This document shows positions 17,637 through 26,119 of a DNA stretch of 64,000 bases, piece after piece; positions within the stretch are counted from its first letter, which is position 1, and each line of letters begins with the position of its first letter. The position numbers and the translations under genes were made by a program. The stretch spans positions 368,360-432,359 of the forward strand of contig NZ_BMVM01000006.1 of assembly GCF_014650715.1 (NCBI RefSeq). Direction: 5' to 3'. This DNA is from Streptomyces bluensis (GTDB taxonomy: Bacteria; Actinomycetota; Actinomycetes; Streptomycetales; Streptomycetaceae). The notes beneath the pieces are model-generated. The model had not been told where the DNA came from and did not search any database. It saw only the letters and a program-made list of their open reading frames with translations.

Positions 17637-19121
17637 ATGTCCTATTCGACGCCGCCAGGAGGGCCGGGGAATGCCGGCCCGTACGGGGCACCGGTCCAGC
17701 AGCAAGGGTGGTATCAGCCACCCCCGCCACCGTCACCGCCGCCTGGCAACTCCAGCGAGGGAAAGGGCCTGAAACGGGTCGTCATCGGTCTGGTGGTCCT
17801 GGCAGTGGTGGCTGTGCTCGGAGTCGGCGGCCTTGCCCTGTACACGGCTGTCGGTGGGGGTTCGCTGCCCGGTGCTCAGGGCGGCGGCGATGAGGAACAG
17901 CAGATACTGAGCTCGGATGAGATCGAGACATTGCTCAACGGCCGTACGACTGCCCTGAAGAGCGGAGACGAAGACGAGTTCCTGAAGCCCTTCGTCGGCG
18001 CGGCAAAGGACAAGCAGCGCAAGATATTCAGGAATCTGCGGAAGGTCCCCTTCGCGGAGAGTAAGTACATGGTCCTCAAGCAGACGGGCGATGGCTCGGA
18101 CGAGTGGGGTTCCGATGTGTCTCTCACGCTGGACGTCGCCTTTGTTCATCAGATCAAGGGCGTTGATGTCCGGCCGGTCTCCGAGTGGTATCGGTGGACG
18201 GTCGAGAAGGAGTCCGAGTCGGCCGAGCCGCGCATCAGTGAGGTGGGCGGATCTCCCGGGGCGAGCGGAATGGCCAATGCGGTCTACTACCCGGCTCCTT
18301 GGGACCTCTACGACGACATGTATGTGAAGCGTCAGGCACGCACCATCACGATCTCGGCCAAGAAGAACTCTGCTGACGCCGACCGTTTCGCGCCGATCGT
18401 CGAGGCAAGCGCAGAGAAGGATCTCGACCTGTGGCGATCGAATATGTCGTCGGTTCCCAACACCCCTGAAGGCTTCCTCGTCGTACTCGAACCGGACCGT
18501 AAGACGTACATCAAATTGTACAACAACAATAGTTATGACGTGGGGTGGGACGCTGGACAGAGCGTGCCCATGCCTGCCTTCAACGCTTCTTACAGCGGGG
18601 GCAACGACCAGCTCCAATACGGCGGCGCACGCATCAAGATGGACACATCGACGAGCCGATTCACTTCATCCACCTGGCAGAGGGGTGCCGGAGACATCTC
18701 CCGGCATGAAATCGCACACGCGCTCATTCAGCCGCAGGACCCTGGTGCATACGGCCAGAATGAGAAGACGAGCATTCGGGCGTGGGTTGTCGAGGGGTTT
18801 GCGGAGTACGTCTCCTACCGGTTCGACCGGGCTTTGGGTGACGCGAGTGTGCGTGCTGATCTGGCAGGAGAGGAGTTCAGTGGTGAACTGCCCGGCCAGG
18901 ACTTCGAACTGGCAAACAGCACGGTCGGTGCGAACTATTCCCTCAGTTATCTGGCCATGCGTTTCATCGCGGAGAAGGGCGGCGAGGAAGCGCTCTTCGA
19001 GTTTGTCGTGGACCATTACCGACAGCCCACGAACCTCGATCAGCAACTGCAGAAGGCAGTTGGCATGAATGAGCGCGAATTCGAGACCGCGTGGGCCCAG
19101 TACGTCAGGAGCAACATCTGA
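17637..19121 (+). CDS. Membrane-anchored zinc metallopeptidase (HExxH), Pro-rich N-terminus
   Basis: This 494-residue protein has a Pro/Gly/Gln-rich cytoplasmic N-terminus (about 45 residues), one TM helix (about 46-68), a long extracytoplasmic domain and a C-terminal gluzincin-like domain. The zinc site is H357-E358-I-A-H361. It is followed by E386-G-F-A-E390-Y, which can supply the third ligand as in peptidase-MA-like families. The topology places the catalytic domain outside the cell. Its stop overlaps the next start (TGATG), which encodes a similarly anchored beta-propeller. A cell-wall or ESX-substrate processing role is possible; no substrate can be read from sequence. Confidence 0.8.
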   Translation: MSYSTPPGGPGNAGPYGAPVQQQGWYQPPPPPSPPPGNSSEGKGLKRVVIGLVVLAVVAVLGVGGLALYTAVGGGSLPGAQGGGDEEQQILSSDEIETLLNGRTTALKSGDEDEFLKPFVGAAKDKQRKIFRNLRKVPFAESKYMVLKQTGDGSDEWGSDVSLTLDVAFVHQIKGVDVRPVSEWYRWTVEKESESAEPRISEVGGSPGASGMANAVYYPAPWDLYDDMYVKRQARTITISAKKNSADADRFAPIVEASAEKDLDLWRSNMSSVPNTPEGFLVVLEPDRKTYIKLYNNNSYDVGWDAGQSVPMPAFNASYSGGNDQLQYGGARIKMDTSTSRFTSSTWQRGAGDISRHEIAHALIQPQDPGAYGQNEKTSIRAWVVEGFAEYVSYRFDRALGDASVRADLAGEEFSGELPGQDFELANSTVGANYSLSYLAMRFIAEKGGEEALFEFVVDHYRQPTNLDQQLQKAVGMNEREFETAWAQYVRSNI

Positions 19122-20677
19122 TGAGCGCCAACGGACCTGTCCCGGGTACCGGCCCCTACGGCCAGCAGCCCTCTCCGCCGCCGCAGCCTCCCAATCCACC
19201 CCAGCAGGGACACCTACCGCCGCAGGGATACGGCTATCCGCAACAGCCACCCGCGGCACCACCCGGACAGCCCAGCTACGCCTATCCCCAACAGCCGGTG
19301 CCCCCGCAGTATCCGATGGCTCCACAGCCGGGTTACGGCCATCCCCAGCAGTTTCCCGGGGCGCCCGTTCCGACTTCGCCGCCCCGGAACAAGAAGACCG
19401 GGCTGATCATGCTGCTCGTTGTCGCACTCATCATGCTCGGTGGGGCCGGAGGGGCCGCGTGGTACATGTTGGCGGACTCGTCCACCGAGCCGTTGTGGAG
19501 TGTTCCGTCAAAGTCGGAATGGGGCTCCGGTGAGCGTGAGCAGGAGGTGGACGGCACCTGGTTCACCGACAAGGCTGTAATTCAGACCTTGTCCGGTGGT
19601 GTGAAGGCCTACGCCCTTGACACTGGAAAACAGTTGTGGGCCACGCCGCTGCCCGGGGCGGGTAACCAAGCCTGCGTCGCCCCCTCCGTTTCTGATGGCG
19701 GGATCGGCGTCGTTGCCTATGGCGCCTCGGGCATGGGGGGAGCCCCCGGCAAGTGCGACCATGTCGCCGCCTACGACCTCAATACCGGGAAGAAGCTGTG
19801 GCACCGGGCTTTCAAGGTGAAGGACGAATTCGGTTCTGGCAGGGAACTGGCGGTAGCTCGTTCGGGCGAGACAGTCGTGATCACCACTGACAGGGAGCAG
19901 GTGGCGCTGAAGGCGGCTGACGGCGCCAAGGCCTGGGACGTGAAGAAGGTAGTGCCGAGTACCTGTGACACAGGGACGTACACCGGCGGCAAGAACCTGA
20001 TCCGCACGACATCATGCCTTGAGGGAGACGCGTTCACGGGGACGCCGTGGACCGAAGCATCGCTCGTCGACCCGGCGACTGGCAAAGCAGAGTGGACGAA
20101 GCGATTTGGCGAGGATGAAGCGGAGATCGCCCTTTCCACTTCCCCGCTCGTCCTCAGCGGGGAGGCTAAGGGAGCGTTCGCGCTCGATGAGAAGTCCGGC
20201 GAGCGGCGCGGCAAGTTCCCAGGGATGATGGAGAAGTACTACGTCTTCGCCGGGGAGGACGGAAGCCCGATGCGTCAGGTCGCAGGCTTCGGCAACATCC
20301 TCCTCATGGGGATGAGTGAGAAAGAAGTCGACACGGGTGAGTCGAAGACGCTGGTTGCCTACGATCTGGACAGCGGAAAGGAACTGTGGAAGGCGCCGGG
20401 CTCAAACTCCATTGAATACATTCCGCTGAGGGACACGAGTAGCGAGCGCCTGCTGGTGTATGTCACCGACAGCGCGAAGCGGCCGAAGCTGGTGGAGTTC
20501 AACCCCAAGGATGGCGCGATGACGACAGTTGTCGAGTACCCGAAAGAGGTGGACACGAACGTGGGCGTCGGTGCGTGGCCCTTCTGGCACAAGGGCATGC
20601 TCTACGTCACCTCAGTCGGCGCCAGGGTCACAGGCCAGTCCTACGCTCTCGTGGCATTGCCCACGACCGCTTCTTAG
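19121..20677 (+). CDS. Membrane-anchored PQQ-like beta-propeller protein
   Basis: This 518-residue protein has a Pro/Gln/Gly-rich cytoplasmic N-terminus of about 90 residues, one TM helix (about 93-113) and an extracytoplasmic domain with repeated propeller-blade motifs such as A-Y-A-L-D-T-G-K-Q-L-W, A-Y-D-L-N-T-G-K-K-L-W and A-Y-D-L-D-S-G-K-E-L-W. These D-x-x-[ST]-G-K-x-[LK]-W repeats mark the PQQ/Pyrrolo-quinoline-like propeller, here probably a binding or scaffold domain, not an enzyme. It is translationally coupled to the metallopeptidase and has the same anchoring plan. A complex hairpin follows at 20680. Confidence 0.85.
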   Translation: MSANGPVPGTGPYGQQPSPPPQPPNPPQQGHLPPQGYGYPQQPPAAPPGQPSYAYPQQPVPPQYPMAPQPGYGHPQQFPGAPVPTSPPRNKKTGLIMLLVVALIMLGGAGGAAWYMLADSSTEPLWSVPSKSEWGSGEREQEVDGTWFTDKAVIQTLSGGVKAYALDTGKQLWATPLPGAGNQACVAPSVSDGGIGVVAYGASGMGGAPGKCDHVAAYDLNTGKKLWHRAFKVKDEFGSGRELAVARSGETVVITTDREQVALKAADGAKAWDVKKVVPSTCDTGTYTGGKNLIRTTSCLEGDAFTGTPWTEASLVDPATGKAEWTKRFGEDEAEIALSTSPLVLSGEAKGAFALDEKSGERRGKFPGMMEKYYVFAGEDGSPMRQVAGFGNILLMGMSEKEVDTGESKTLVAYDLDSGKELWKAPGSNSIEYIPLRDTSSERLLVYVTDSAKRPKLVEFNPKDGAMTTVVEYPKEVDTNVGVGAWPFWHKGMLYVTSVGARVTGQSYALVALPTTAS

Positions 20678-20679
20678 GC

Positions 20680-20744
20680 GCCAACTCGGCGGTGAGGCAG
20701 GCCACGATGGTCTGCCTCGCCGAGGTTCACCACGGCGAGTTGGC
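20680..20744 (+). terminator. Long nested hairpin after the propeller gene
   Basis: A 9-bp outer inverted repeat (20680-20688 with 20736-20744) encloses further complementary segments, for example GAGGCAG at 20694-20700 with CTGCCTC at 20712-20718. It begins 3 nt after the stop, so it is a probable terminator. Its 3' edge coincides with the start of homology to cassette A (9488), so it may also mark the recombination boundary of the truncated duplicate. Confidence 0.6.
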
Positions 20745-20962
20745 AGGGCACGGAGGCGGTAGCCGGCTCGGGCACGCCCGACATCATCGTGGTCCAGTTG
20801 GTGACGCCCGCTCTCCAACTCGCGGATGTGTACCGGGACATCCTTCTTGGGGTTGTCCGTACGCTGCCGTTCACCGACCCGACAAAGCCGGTGCCGACAC
20901 CGGACAAGGACAAGCCGTCGGCGGGCTCAGTCGAGGCGGCCATGCGCAATGACTTCGTATAA
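20742..20962 (+). pseudogene. Truncated 3' copy of the cassette A gene at 8992
   Basis: Bases 20742-20962 match 9488-9708 at most positions, covering only about the last 73 codons of that gene, including P-T-P-D-K-D-K-P and A-A-M-R-N-D-F. There is no start codon, ribosome site or upstream part, so it is a 5'-truncated remnant. The final glycine codon GGA has become GTA, turning the DFG end into DFV. This fits relaxed selection. It lies directly upstream of an intact copy of the next cassette gene. Confidence 0.85.
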
Positions 20963-20977
20963 GGACGGAAGCACCTC

Positions 20978-21604
20978 ATGGAGAATCCGCCCGTGGCACC
21001 CGACGTTGCCCAGGTACTCAAACACAATCGCACCTTGCTGTACCGGCACATCGCGACGCGCCTCGCAATCGCCGTGGCCCTGTTCGCCGTGCCGTTCGCG
21101 GCGCACCTGGTCGGCTACGATGCCGCCCTGCCCGCGTTCGGTATCCCGGCCGCCATGTTCGTGGTGATCTTCTTGGCGCTCCGGCTGCGTCACGGGTCAC
21201 GGCTCAAGGTGTGCGAGAAGGTGCTGCGCACTTACCCCCTGGAGTACCGCACTCGGGTGTCCAAGAAGGGCTCCGAGTGGAAGTACATCGGCAATGTGCA
21301 CACCGTCCGGCTGTCGGTGCGCGGGCAGCACGGCGCCCCATCTCTGCGTGCGATCAACGCCTCGACGGTGCGCCGCTGGCCGAAGGAGGCCGAGGAGAGC
21401 GGCGCCTGGTTCGCCGGTGACCCGGCATTCGGCGGCGTCGTGGTCGTGCCAGGGAGCAACGACATGTTCTTCGTGCAGCCCGCAGACTGGGAGAAGTACG
21501 AGCAGGAGCGGTCCCAGGCCGCCCCGCAGCGCAGGGGCCTTGCCGAACAGGCTGGCATCTCCAGGCTCTTGGAGAGGGAGCCGCACATCTTGGTGGGCGG
21601 TTGA
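20978..21604 (+). CDS. Two-TM membrane protein, paralogue of the 9724 product
   Basis: This 208-residue protein is about 90% identical by hand alignment to the cassette A protein at 9724, with the same two TM helices (about 30-75) and C-terminal domain ending P-H-I-L-V-G-G. The ribosome site and the TGATG junction with the downstream gene are also conserved. Both flanking genes of this copy are dead, yet this frame is intact. It is either still useful or simply recently duplicated. Most of the protein differences are conservative, which mildly favours continued constraint. Confidence 0.75.
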   Translation: MENPPVAPDVAQVLKHNRTLLYRHIATRLAIAVALFAVPFAAHLVGYDAALPAFGIPAAMFVVIFLALRLRHGSRLKVCEKVLRTYPLEYRTRVSKKGSEWKYIGNVHTVRLSVRGQHGAPSLRAINASTVRRWPKEAEESGAWFAGDPAFGGVVVVPGSNDMFFVQPADWEKYEQERSQAAPQRRGLAEQAGISRLLEREPHILVGG

Positions 21605-22138
21605 TGCGCGTACTCGGCTGGGTGTGCGGCGGCCTCCTCGCCCTCGTGACCGCCTTCTGGCGCATCACCGCGACCGCCGACCTCGCCCTGTCCGCGGGGC
21701 TCCACGGCACCCCTGGCACGTACAAGGTGGACACCTGCATCGACACCCAGCAACACCCGCAAGAACTCCAACTATGACTGTTGCGGGGACTTCACACCGG
21801 ACGGCGGCACCGCCGATGACGCCGTCTACGTACACCTGAAGGACACCGGGCGCGACTATCCGGACGGCACCGAGTGCAACGCGCAACAGGGAATTGAGCC
21901 GCAGACGATTCAGCGGGTCGGGTTCTGGGGCGTCGTGGGCGGGCTCTGGCAGGTCGCAATCAGCGTGACCATTCTCGCGGGCCTCAGGTACCAAGCGATA
22001 AAGCCGCGGCGGGAGTCCCGCAGTCGGGAGCCCTCGCGGCGTCAGAAGGTGGCCGACAAGGGTGGGCTACGCCGTCGTGGTCGCCGTCCCCGTGGACATT
22101 CTGAGCCTCATCGGCATGGCGGCGGGGCCGGCCCCCGC
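21604..22138 (+). pseudogene. Frameshifted copy of the 10350 membrane protein gene
   Basis: The sequence follows 10350-10883 closely but has an extra C within 21746-21748 and an extra G within 22060-22063. The first shift leads to TGA at 21775-21777 after 57 codons, leaving only the first TM helix. The normal stop is replaced by divergent sequence. Immediately after, 22143-22176 repeats the 34 bp found at 11435-11468 after cassette A. Confidence 0.85.
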
Positions 22139-22259
22139 GTTTCTGGGCCGTGGCCATCGGACATGCGGGCTCTGAGTACGACGCCGCCTCCACGTTCCCT
22201 GCACCACCCGCGTGTTGAAGCGTCCACGTATGGATTGGTAGGTTCTCGCAGGTCGAGAT

Positions 22260-22694
22260 ATGCCTACCGCTCGTGATGAGGTCCCCGTGGACAGCCGCAA
22301 TTCCCACAAGCAGGTGGATGATTCCGAGTTGCTGGAGATGACCCAGCAGGACCCCGTGCAGGCCAAGATCCTGCGGCAGTCGCTGGAGCATCTTGCCTCC
22401 GGGCTGGCGGGAGACACGCTCAAGGAGATGGCTCAGGAGGTCGTCTCCGGACGTATGGCGCTGCGGGATGCGGCCAACGTGTCGGCCTACGCCGAGCAGG
22501 CCGTGGAGCAGTCGGCTCCGCTCGCCGAGAAGTGGGCCTCCATGTCCGACAGCGAGCGTGAGGCCCTCGCCGCGGAGGGAGAGCGCCGACTTGAGGACGA
22601 GCGGCGGCAGTTCGATGACGAGCGGCGGGCGGAGTCCGAGAACCGTTCTGGTGCGAAGTCCCGTCACGATGGGCGCGGATGGTCCTTGTACTGA
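22260..22694 (+). CDS. Acidic helical protein of the W-S-L-Y-terminal family (copy 1)
   Basis: This 144-residue soluble, strongly charged helical protein has a conserved core: L-R-Q-S-L-E-H-L, then E-M-A-Q-E-V-V-S-G-R-M-A-L-R-D-A. It ends R-H-D-G-R-G-W-S-L-Y. Related proteins occur at 31082 (ends D-W-K-L) and 33786 (ends G-F-S-L-Y), and here it directly precedes a fused WXG-domain protein. ATG 22260 is given; GTG 22287 with a GAGG site 5-6 nt upstream is a good alternative. A chaperone or adaptor role for the neighbouring substrate is inferred from co-occurrence only. Confidence 0.7.
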   Translation: MPTARDEVPVDSRNSHKQVDDSELLEMTQQDPVQAKILRQSLEHLASGLAGDTLKEMAQEVVSGRMALRDAANVSAYAEQAVEQSAPLAEKWASMSDSEREALAAEGERRLEDERRQFDDERRAESENRSGAKSRHDGRGWSLY

Positions 22695-22829
22695 GTGGCC
22701 GTGCTGAACGGTCGCATTGGTGCGGCGGTGCCCCGTATGGGCATGCTGGCTGTCCATACGTGCCGGTGTCGTCGTACGAGCGGAGCTGCCGAGTGTTGAG
22801 CTGATACAGGGCAGGACAATGGGGGAATT

Positions 22830-23963
22830 TTGAATTTTCGTGTAGAACCCGGTGCGATCGACGGCTTCTCGAAGTTGGTCGGGCGTGCTGCGGACGGCAG
22901 CGCGCAGGCCGTCTCGTACACAGGCACGCATACGCAGATCGACAAGTCAGTCGGTGGACAGGCCTGGGACCTCGTCGCGGGTGACCACGACCACTATGTG
23001 AGCGAGGCCAAGAAGGCTCTGGAGAAAGTCAAGAGCGTTCTGGAGTCCTCCGAGAAGGAACTGGCGGGCACGGCCAAGTACTACCGGGAAACCGATCGGG
23101 ACGAGGCGGCCAAACTCGATGCCACTTATCCGGGTTCCAAGGTGGCCGACGGCGGTTCCGGGGGTGATTCGCAGGACTTCTCCGACGCCAGTGACGCGGT
23201 GGACACCCTGCAGCCGCCGGACGGGGACAGCAGCAACCCCCTCGTCAAATACGGGTCGGGCCATGCGGACGAATACCAGATGAATCCGGTGCAGAAGACG
23301 CTCGGCAGCGTCCTAGACCTGGGCAGCCCATCGGCGATGGCCGTTGAGGCGTCCAAGCTGCTCTTCGACTTCGACCCCTTCGCGGAAGCGACGAACTGGG
23401 TCTTCGGGGACTGGAACAAGTACAACGACTGCTCCGATGTGTGGGGCAACCTCGCGTCGTTCTGCGACGCGGTGGCCGCCAACATCCGGAAGGGGAACCA
23501 GAACGTCGGTCTCAGCTGGGACGGCAATGCTTCGGACGCCGCCACCGTGTATTTCGACGAGTTCAGCAAGAAGCTGGGGGAGATCAAGGAGACCTTCGAG
23601 TCCCTCAAGAGCTGTTACGCACAGGCGGCGCAGATGGCGTTCCAGTTCGCCGAGTTCCTCAAGTCCTTCCTGGTGATGTTCTGCGACTTGCTGGTCATCT
23701 GGCTGGTCAACCTGCTCGCGGCGCAGGCCGTCAACGCGATTCCCGTCGGCGGGCAGGCAGCCTCGGTGGCCATGTTCGCGCTGGCTGCCGCGCAGGCCGT
23801 GCGGCTCATGCAGATGTGGGCCGAGGCGGCCAAGGCGTTCGACACGTTCGCGGCGGGGCTGAGCGCACTCGGTGTGGTCATGTCGGCGGCCGTCAACGGG
23901 TTCTCGGCGGCGGATGGGTTTCCTCAGGTGGGCACCGGTGGCTATGACCACCGGGCGGTATAG
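22830..23963 (+). CDS. Fused two-domain ESX protein (EspC/Esx-like domain plus WXG domain)
   Basis: This 377-residue protein has a first helical domain of about 105 residues with the export motif Y85-x-x-x-D89. A linker follows, then a second helical domain with W230-D-G232 and hydrophobic helices at about 280-345. The first half matches the separate protein at 32329 (start M-x-F-x-V, Y-Y-R-x-T-D motif, D-A-T-[YF]-P). The second half matches the protein at 31555 (G-D-W, S-W-D-G-N-A-[AS]-D-A-A, Y-F-D-E). The start is TTG with a GGGGGAA site; no ATG is available in frame. The hydrophobic C-terminal helices suggest membrane interaction. Confidence 0.75.
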   Translation: MNFRVEPGAIDGFSKLVGRAADGSAQAVSYTGTHTQIDKSVGGQAWDLVAGDHDHYVSEAKKALEKVKSVLESSEKELAGTAKYYRETDRDEAAKLDATYPGSKVADGGSGGDSQDFSDASDAVDTLQPPDGDSSNPLVKYGSGHADEYQMNPVQKTLGSVLDLGSPSAMAVEASKLLFDFDPFAEATNWVFGDWNKYNDCSDVWGNLASFCDAVAANIRKGNQNVGLSWDGNASDAATVYFDEFSKKLGEIKETFESLKSCYAQAAQMAFQFAEFLKSFLVMFCDLLVIWLVNLLAAQAVNAIPVGGQAASVAMFALAAAQAVRLMQMWAEAAKAFDTFAAGLSALGVVMSAAVNGFSAADGFPQVGTGGYDHRAV

Positions 23964-23990
23964 CCGATAGCGGAGAAGGCGGTCCGGAGC

Positions 23991-24275
23991 ATGGGTTTCC
24001 TCGGTGGGCTCGACGATCTTGAGCTCTTCCTCTCACGTTGCCGTGTCCTGAGTGTCGGGTCGGTTCCGGTCTGCTTGGGCGCCATGGTCTTCTTCATCAA
24101 GGAAGAGGGTTGGCACTTCAGCTTTCTCGTGTGTTGCGTCCTGCCGCTGATCGCCGCTTACCTGGGGGTCCGGGGCAAGCGGGAGATCCGTGCGGGGCTG
24201 GCGGCGACGGGGCTCGCGCTCGCCCTCGCCACGCTGCCGGTGGCGTTCGCGCTGGCGTCGCTTGAGAGCTCGTAG
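23991..24275 (+). CDS. Small multi-TM membrane protein
   Basis: This 94-residue protein has three hydrophobic helices (about 18-36, 43-58, 67-88) separated by short charged loops (K-E-E-G, R-G-K-R-E). It starts 27 nt after the fused WXG protein with a CGGAG-like site and is likely co-transcribed. Membrane proteins also close the cassettes at 9724 and 26861, so it could be the membrane or immunity partner of the preceding protein. No family was recognised. Confidence 0.65.
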   Translation: MGFLGGLDDLELFLSRCRVLSVGSVPVCLGAMVFFIKEEGWHFSFLVCCVLPLIAAYLGVRGKREIRAGLAATGLALALATLPVAFALASLESS

Positions 24276-24300
24276 TTCGATCGGCTTGCCTTGAGTGGGC

Positions 24301-24321
24301 GTTGGGCGTTGGGCGTTGGGC
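24301..24321. repeat. Three tandem 7-bp repeats
   Basis: GTTGGGC is repeated three times in 24301-24321, preceded by a partial unit. It lies in the 240-bp gene-free space before cassette B and is of the size prone to slippage. Confidence 0.7.
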
Positions 24322-24515
24322 ACGTTGCTTGTCCGGTGGTGATGGGGCGTGCCCGTTGCGAGGGTCACGGGTGCCGGTCGGCCGACTGTGGACGATCCAC
24401 GTGGATTCTGCGACCTCGATACGGTGTGTTTGCCCTTCCGTGGCATGATCGGCCCATTCGGTCGCCGGTTGTCGTTTGCCGCTGCGACCGTCGAACAGCC
24501 AACGGGGAGGCTTGC

Positions 24516-24821
24516 GTGGGAGACCACTTCAAGACCGATATTGATCAGCTCGCCACTTTCACCAGAGACCTCACGGAAGCCAACGACTCCCTTGAGGAGG
24601 TGCGGACCGCCCTGCAGCACGTGCGGGCCGACCAGATCGGGACGCCGGAGCTGGACGAGGCGTGCGATGCGTTCCAGGAACGCTGGAAGTACGGCAACGA
24701 GCAGATCAAGGAGCGCATCGGCAAGCTCACCGAAGGTCTCCAGAAGAACACGGACAACTACCGCGAAGTGGAGACCTCCCTGGAGGAGAGTTTCAAGCGC
24801 GCTGCGGCTGCGGGGAAGTGA
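24516..24821 (+). CDS. Cassette B small ESX-type helical protein
   Basis: This 101-residue protein is a homologue of the one at 7377, with W57-K-Y-G and Y82-x-x-x-E86 at identical positions and H-V-R-A-D-Q-I-G-T conserved. GTG 24516 has a GGGGAGG site 6 nt upstream; longer frames are open but have no site. The stop lies 5 nt before the chosen start of the large partner, so the two are probably translated together and secreted as a heterodimer. Confidence 0.8.
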   Translation: MGDHFKTDIDQLATFTRDLTEANDSLEEVRTALQHVRADQIGTPELDEACDAFQERWKYGNEQIKERIGKLTEGLQKNTDNYREVETSLEESFKRAAAAGK

Positions 24822-24826
24822 TTGCG

Positions 24827-26119
24827 GTGGCACAGAATCCGTATGTGCACCTCGGGTGGAATCCCGTGCCGGGACAGCCGGGTGAAGTCGAGAATCTGCG
24901 TACCCAGCTCACCAAGTCGGCGACCGCGTTGCAGACCGCGTATCAGAAGATCGACAAGCTGCTCGGCGAATCCAGCTTCTGGGAGGGCGACGCGGCCGTG
25001 GGCTTCCGTGAGGCCCTCGACGGCGACCTTCCGAAGTACATGAAGGACGCCCACAGGTCCCTGACCCTGGCCGCCGGTCACCTCGGCACGTGGCACGGCG
25101 GCCTGACCAGCCGCAGGGAGCTGGCCCACAAGTACGACCTCGAAGCGGCCGACCACAAGGGCGACCTGAAGGCCGCCAACTCCCGGCACGAGTCGGCCAA
25201 GCAGGACCCCGACCTGAAGCTGGCGGATCAGACGTTCACCGAAGGCCCCGAGCTGGAGGCCGCCCAGGCCCGCCTGAACGCGGCCACCGACCGGCTCAAC
25301 GACGCCGTCACCGCCGTCAACAACGCGCAGGGCGCCCTCGACGAGGTCATGCGGAAGGCACGGGAGTTGGAGGGCACGCACGAGGCGGAGGCGCGGGACC
25401 TCGCGACGAAGCTGAAGGACTCGACGAAGGACCTGGCGCCGGAGGAACCGGGGTGGCTGAGCAGAGCGCTCAGCTGGATCGGGGACAACCTCACCAGCAT
25501 TCTCGGTGTGTTGGCCGCAGTGGCGGGATTGCTCGCGCTGTTGTGTACAGGGCCGTTCGGCATTGCATTTCTGCTCGCTGCGGGTGCGTTGAGCTTGGCC
25601 ACCATGGCATCGAGGCTCTCTGACCCAAAGGTCCGGGCCTCGCTCAAGGACGGGTTTACGAAGGGCGAGTTCGACGCGGACTTCTGGGAGAACTCCGTGG
25701 GGCTCGTTGGCGACGCACTTGGGGCGGTGCCGGGTATTGGGGCGGTGTCACGCGGCCTCAATGGCGCTGTCCAGTCCACGCGTTTCGCATCCGAGGCGGT
25801 GACTGCAGGGCAGTTCCTCGGTCGTTTCGCAGACGACACGGTTACCGCTGCCGGGCGGATCATGGCCTCGGGTGCGAACCCCGTTGGGGACTTGGTGGTG
25901 CGGGCCGTCGGCGGAAGCCAGGGACTCAAGACCGCGCTGGACTTCGCCTCTCCGGTGGCTGGCGTGGGAACGGCCGGGTTCGGACTCGCCGCCGATAACA
26001 TCGACGCGTTGAAGGACGGCAAGGGGGCGACCACCGCGGTTGACGCAGGGCGGGCTGGCCTGTTTGACGGTCCTGCCGCGGTCGGCCTGGTTGGCGACGT
26101 AGCGAGGGTGTTCGGATGA
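24827..26119 (+). CDS. Cassette B large WXG-domain protein, putative ESX effector
   Basis: This 430-residue homologue of the 7706 product opens A-Q-N-P-Y-V-H-L-G-W-N-P-V-P-G and has F-W-E-G-D-A-A, a coiled-coil stretch and a hydrophobic central pair at about 220-260. The C-terminal ~150 residues differ from cassette A. GTG 24827 gives the same N-terminus as the cassette A copy and has GGGGAAG 8 nt upstream; GTG 24818 (overlapping the previous stop) is the alternative. The last 4 bases overlap the next gene. The divergent C-terminus suggests a different activity or toxin specificity; no catalytic motif is visible. Confidence 0.75.
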   Translation: MAQNPYVHLGWNPVPGQPGEVENLRTQLTKSATALQTAYQKIDKLLGESSFWEGDAAVGFREALDGDLPKYMKDAHRSLTLAAGHLGTWHGGLTSRRELAHKYDLEAADHKGDLKAANSRHESAKQDPDLKLADQTFTEGPELEAAQARLNAATDRLNDAVTAVNNAQGALDEVMRKARELEGTHEAEARDLATKLKDSTKDLAPEEPGWLSRALSWIGDNLTSILGVLAAVAGLLALLCTGPFGIAFLLAAGALSLATMASRLSDPKVRASLKDGFTKGEFDADFWENSVGLVGDALGAVPGIGAVSRGLNGAVQSTRFASEAVTAGQFLGRFADDTVTAAGRIMASGANPVGDLVVRAVGGSQGLKTALDFASPVAGVGTAGFGLAADNIDALKDGKGATTAVDAGRAGLFDGPAAVGLVGDVARVFG

